This document shows positions 59,534 through 64,000 of a stretch of DNA of 64,000 bases, one piece after another. How positions within the stretch are numbered: the stretch's first letter is position 1; each line of letters begins with the position of its first letter. The notes under the pieces were generated by a model. That model was not told the DNA's origin. It saw only the letters and a program-made list of their open reading frames with translations, and ran no database searches. Where the stretch lies: positions 372,001-436,000 of the forward strand of contig JAWKQO010000003.1 of NCBI GenBank assembly GCA_041390105.1. The letters run 5' to 3'. Made by a program: the position numbers and the translations under genes. The DNA comes from Gemmatimonadota bacterium. Lineage in GTDB: Bacteria; Gemmatimonadota; Gemmatimonadetes; Longimicrobiales; Gaopeijiaceae.

Positions 59534-61425
59534 TCACAGCACCACTCTCACGCCGCCCAGGTCCGCCAGGCGGTGCGGAAAGCGGTCACCCGGGGTGCCG
59601 ATGAACATGTAGTTCTTGGGCACCCCCAGACGGGAGGAGAGGGCCTCGACCAGCTCGGGGCCGAACCGCCCTTTGACCGCCAGGAAGTCGATGCGGAGGC
59701 GGGGATACAGGTGATCGATCAGGCGCAGGTGCTCCGCGAGTTGAGGCGGGATCCCCCCCTCGTCGTCATAGACGTGCACGACCTTGAGGCGAGTCGTCTG
59801 CTCGTTGTCCAGCACGTAGAGCGCGGCCTGGTTCAGGGTCACCAGGTCGTCCCCCTTGCTGAAGTAGACCCGGGGACGGTCGTTGATCCGTCGCATCTGC
59901 CCGGTGACCGCACGATGGATCCAGCTGCTGGCCGCCGAGAGCCGCTCCACTAGCGCACTGGAAATGAGCAGGCCGACCTTCAGGATCTCCACCCGCAGGA
60001 ACATGAGGGCCACCACCGCCAGCGCGGCCAGGAAGTAGGCCTGGAACACCTCGAGGGTGATCGGATCCATGAGGATGTTGCCGGCCAGACCCACGAGAAC
60101 CGCCAGGAGGGCGACGGTGACCGTGGGCCAGGTCGCCCTCTCGCTGCGAGGCAGCCGTGCCCTGCGCGTCTTGAGTAGCATGTTCCCGACGGCGAACAGC
60201 GCCATCACGCTCAGGAATGCCAGCGTGTAGACGCCGGCCAGCGCCTCGATCCGGCCGCTCGTGATCAGGAGGATCGACCCGCACAACGCGAAGAAGGCCA
60301 GCGGAATCCAGTGGTTGGTCCCCCGCCAGCGGTTCTGCCGCAGCAGGAACTGGGGCAGACACAGGTCCAACGACATGCGGCGCACCAGGCCCGTCATTCC
60401 CACATAGCTGGTCAGAACCGCGCCAGACAGGACCAGCACCGCGTCCGCGCTCACCAACAGCGCCAGCGGACGACCCACGGCCTCACCGCCCATACGTGCC
60501 AACAGGTCGGGCGGTACCTGTTGGATGTCCCCGAGAGGGAGGAGGCCGAAGGAAAGGAAGCTGATCGCCGGATTGAAGATCGCGATGGCGATCCACATGT
60601 TGCGCAGCGTCTTGGGAAAGACCCCTTCCTTCTGTTCTTCGATGAAGTTGGCGGAGCTCTCGAAGCCGCTGATGCCCAGCATGGCCGCCGCGAACCCGAA
60701 GAACAGCGCGTGTCCGAGGTTGTGCAGCGGGGGGATGTGGAAGTTGCGGATCAGCATCGAGGGATCGCGCACCACCGCGATGCTACAGGCCAACGTCAGG
60801 AACACCAGCGTGACCATGTGGATGGCGAAGATGACGAGCGCCACCATCGCCGACTCCCCGATGCCGACGATGCTGAGCGTGGCAAAGGCGCCGAGCACCA
60901 CCAGGGTCGCGACCATGACGTTCAGGCCGCCCCACAGGTTGTGGGCGTAGTGCATGGCCTCGTTGGCGCTGATGACCGCCGTGGCCACATAGGAGAGCAG
61001 GGTCAGGCAGGCGGCCCCGGCTGCGAGGCGTTTGTTGGTGGTATTGAGCAAAACGGTGTAGGTGCCGCCGTTCAGGGGCAGCGCGCTTCCTACCTCGGCG
61101 TAGACCCGTCGGAACAGATAGAGCACGCCCGCGACGATCAGCAGCACGACGGGCGCCAGGACCCCCGCTTGTCCCGCGCACAGCGCCGACACGTACAGGA
61201 CGCTGGACGTGATGTCGTTCCCACAGATGGCGGTGGCCTTCCACGTCCCCAGCGAGTGCTGATGCGGCGCCTCCAAGTGGCGCAGCGACGCACCGGCAGG
61301 GCTGGGGAGGTCGGTGATGCGTTCGGCGCGCCCCCAACCGGCGAACTCCCACGCTCCGGTTCCGACGCCGCTGGCGCCCGCGTCCCCCCCTCCCTGGAGG
61401 GGTCCCCCCGCGGTGTCCGGTTCGC

Positions 61426-61429
<4 letters not shown>
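59534..61429 (-). CDS. APC superfamily permease with C-terminal soluble domain
   Basis: 631 residues. A 60-residue glycine-rich N-terminal tail precedes TM1 (HSLGTWKATAICGNDITSSV), and the protein shows 12 TM segments including VYAEVGSALPLNGGTYTVLL and GISGFESSANFIEEQKEGVF, both typical of APC amino-acid transporters. The last 120 residues are cytosolic (RINDRPRVYFSKGDDLVTLN, LRIDFLAVKGRFGPELVEAL, RLGVPKNYMFIGTPGDRFPH) and look like a Usp-type sensor. ATGA overlap with zwf ties it to the pentose-phosphate genes. Substrate unknown. Confidence 0.9.
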
Positions 61430-62987
<1,558 letters not shown>

Positions 62988-62991
<4 letters not shown>

Positions 62992-64000
62992 GGCTGCTCC
63001 GTACCGGTCCGCTCCACGTGCCCCCCGAACTCGTAGCGGAGCGCGGACAACAGGCGATTTCCGTAGTCCGCCGCTCCCCGGGAATTGAAGCGGTCGAACA
63101 GGGCGGAGGCCAACACCGGTGCCGGGACGCCCTCCTCGATGGCGGCGGCCAGCGTCCAGCGCCCTTCCCCCGAGTCGGCGACGCGGCCACTGAAGCCACT
63201 GAGCTCGGGGCTCTTGGCCAGGGCCGTGGCGGCGAGGTCCAGGAGCCAGGAGGCGATCACACTTCCGCGCCGCCAGACCTCGGCCACGTCGGCCAGCGCG
63301 AAGTCGTAGCGGTAGCGCTCCGGATGGGCGAGGGGCGTGGTCTCGGCATCCGATGCCCTCCCGGCCTTCCCGACGTGGGCGGCCTCCAGGATGGCAAAGC
63401 CCTCCGCATAGGCGGCCATGATGCCGTACTCGATGCCATTGTGCACCATCTTGACGAAATGACCCGCGCCCACGGGCCCGCAGTGCAAGAACCCCTTCTC
63501 CGCCGTGCTGGGAGCGTCGCGTCCGGGCGTCCGGGACAGCGACCCCATTCCAGGTGCCAGAGCCTCGAAGATCGGTGTGAATCGGTCCACGGCCGCCGCA
63601 TCTCCACCGATCATGAGGCAATACCCGCGCTCCCTTCCCCACACGCCTCCGCTCGTCCCCACGTCCAGATAGTGGACGCCACGTTCTCGAGCTTCCTCAC
63701 CCCTGCGCTGGTCGTCCACGTAGTGGGAGTTCCCACCGTCGATGATGACGTCGCCGGACTCCAGCAGAGCCAGCAGGTCGGTGACGGCCTCGTCCACGCC
63801 AGCCGCCGGCACCATGAGCCAAACGGCGCGGGGAGCCGGTAGCTGGTCCACCAGGTCTCGCAGGGAGGTGGCGCCGTGGGCGCCGTTCCGGGCCAAGGTG
63901 GTGACCGCCTCTGGCGACCGATCGAAGACGACGCAGTCATGACCTGCGCCCATCAGGCGCTTCGCCATGTTGGACCCCATACGTCCCAAGCCCACCATCC
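62988..64000 (-). CDS. gnd: 6-phosphogluconate dehydrogenase, decarboxylating (5' truncated by window end)
   Basis: At least 336 residues; the frame reads into the window edge and the first visible Met lies in the Rossmann motif (MVGLGRMGSNMAKRLMGAGH), so the true start is likely a few codons beyond. Further motifs: IIDGGNSHYVDD, DVGTSGGVWGRERGYCLMIG and KMVHNGIEYGIMAAYAEGFA with the catalytic Lys and Asn. The length fits the short (GndA/YqeC-like) form. It completes the oxidative branch after Zwf and supplies NAD(P)H and ribulose-5-phosphate. Lead visible gene of the gnd-zwf-APC operon. Confidence 0.94.

Overview
The window is a G+C-rich stretch of bacterial chromosome, densely coded on both strands, with no rRNA, tRNA, CRISPR array, transposase or integrase that I could find. 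The gene types fit Gemmatimonadota or a related group such as Acidobacteriota: a Ser/Thr-kinase tail with TPR repeats, a PadR plus very long FtsX/MacB-type permease pair, a PadR plus HAAS-domain membrane protein pair, an ECF sigma/FecR/TonB-receptor set with an STN domain, TolB-propeller amidohydrolases, many lipoproteins and a DUF222-HNH protein. This placement is inference from gene content; no marker gene is present.

Layout. 1-9.3 kb: kinase C-terminus, outer-membrane protein, DAACS-type transporter, glyoxalase-fold protein, a UPP-synthase homologue without its active-site residues, a winged-helix regulator with membrane partner, a class III CoA-transferase, a TAXI binding protein and a small lipoprotein. 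9.5-13.8 kb: sigma/FecR/TonB receptor module. 14.0-16.6 kb: an unrecognised 750-residue protein with a duplicated domain, then a 75-residue protein. 16.7-19.1 kb: MarR/YceI and PadR/GyrI-like pairs, each with clear palindromic operators. 19.2-28.2 kb: a secreted hydrolase, a VOC protein, two paralogous membrane proteins and two further PadR units. 28.5-33 kb: lipoproteins, a CxxCH-bearing propeller-like protein and a DUF222-HNH gene carrying two copies of a perfect palindrome. 33.3-40.3 kb: an operon for an M28 peptidase, a TolB-amidohydrolase fusion and a beta-helix-like exported protein, closed by a strong terminator.

40.4-47 kb holds a lipoprotein, a membrane protein, an endo/exonuclease/phosphatase-fold lipoprotein, an Aer-like PAS protein with a decayed MCP hairpin, a Rid protein, a lipoprotein and a MenA-like prenyltransferase.

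47-64 kb looks like a stress, energy and envelope island: two paralogous CBS-pair proteins, a sigma-54 response regulator, a lipoprotein coupled to a cytochrome-porin fusion resembling Cyc2, a coupled operon of MscS channel, small membrane protein, cardiolipin synthase and porin, a cytochrome c lipoprotein with a PRC-barrel protein, and a coupled gnd-zwf-APC-permease operon. The CBS2 and PRC-barrel genes share a 16-base promoter-like motif. The best candidates for new biology are this island, the duplicated-domain protein, the DUF222-HNH palindromes and the inactive UPP-synthase homologue.
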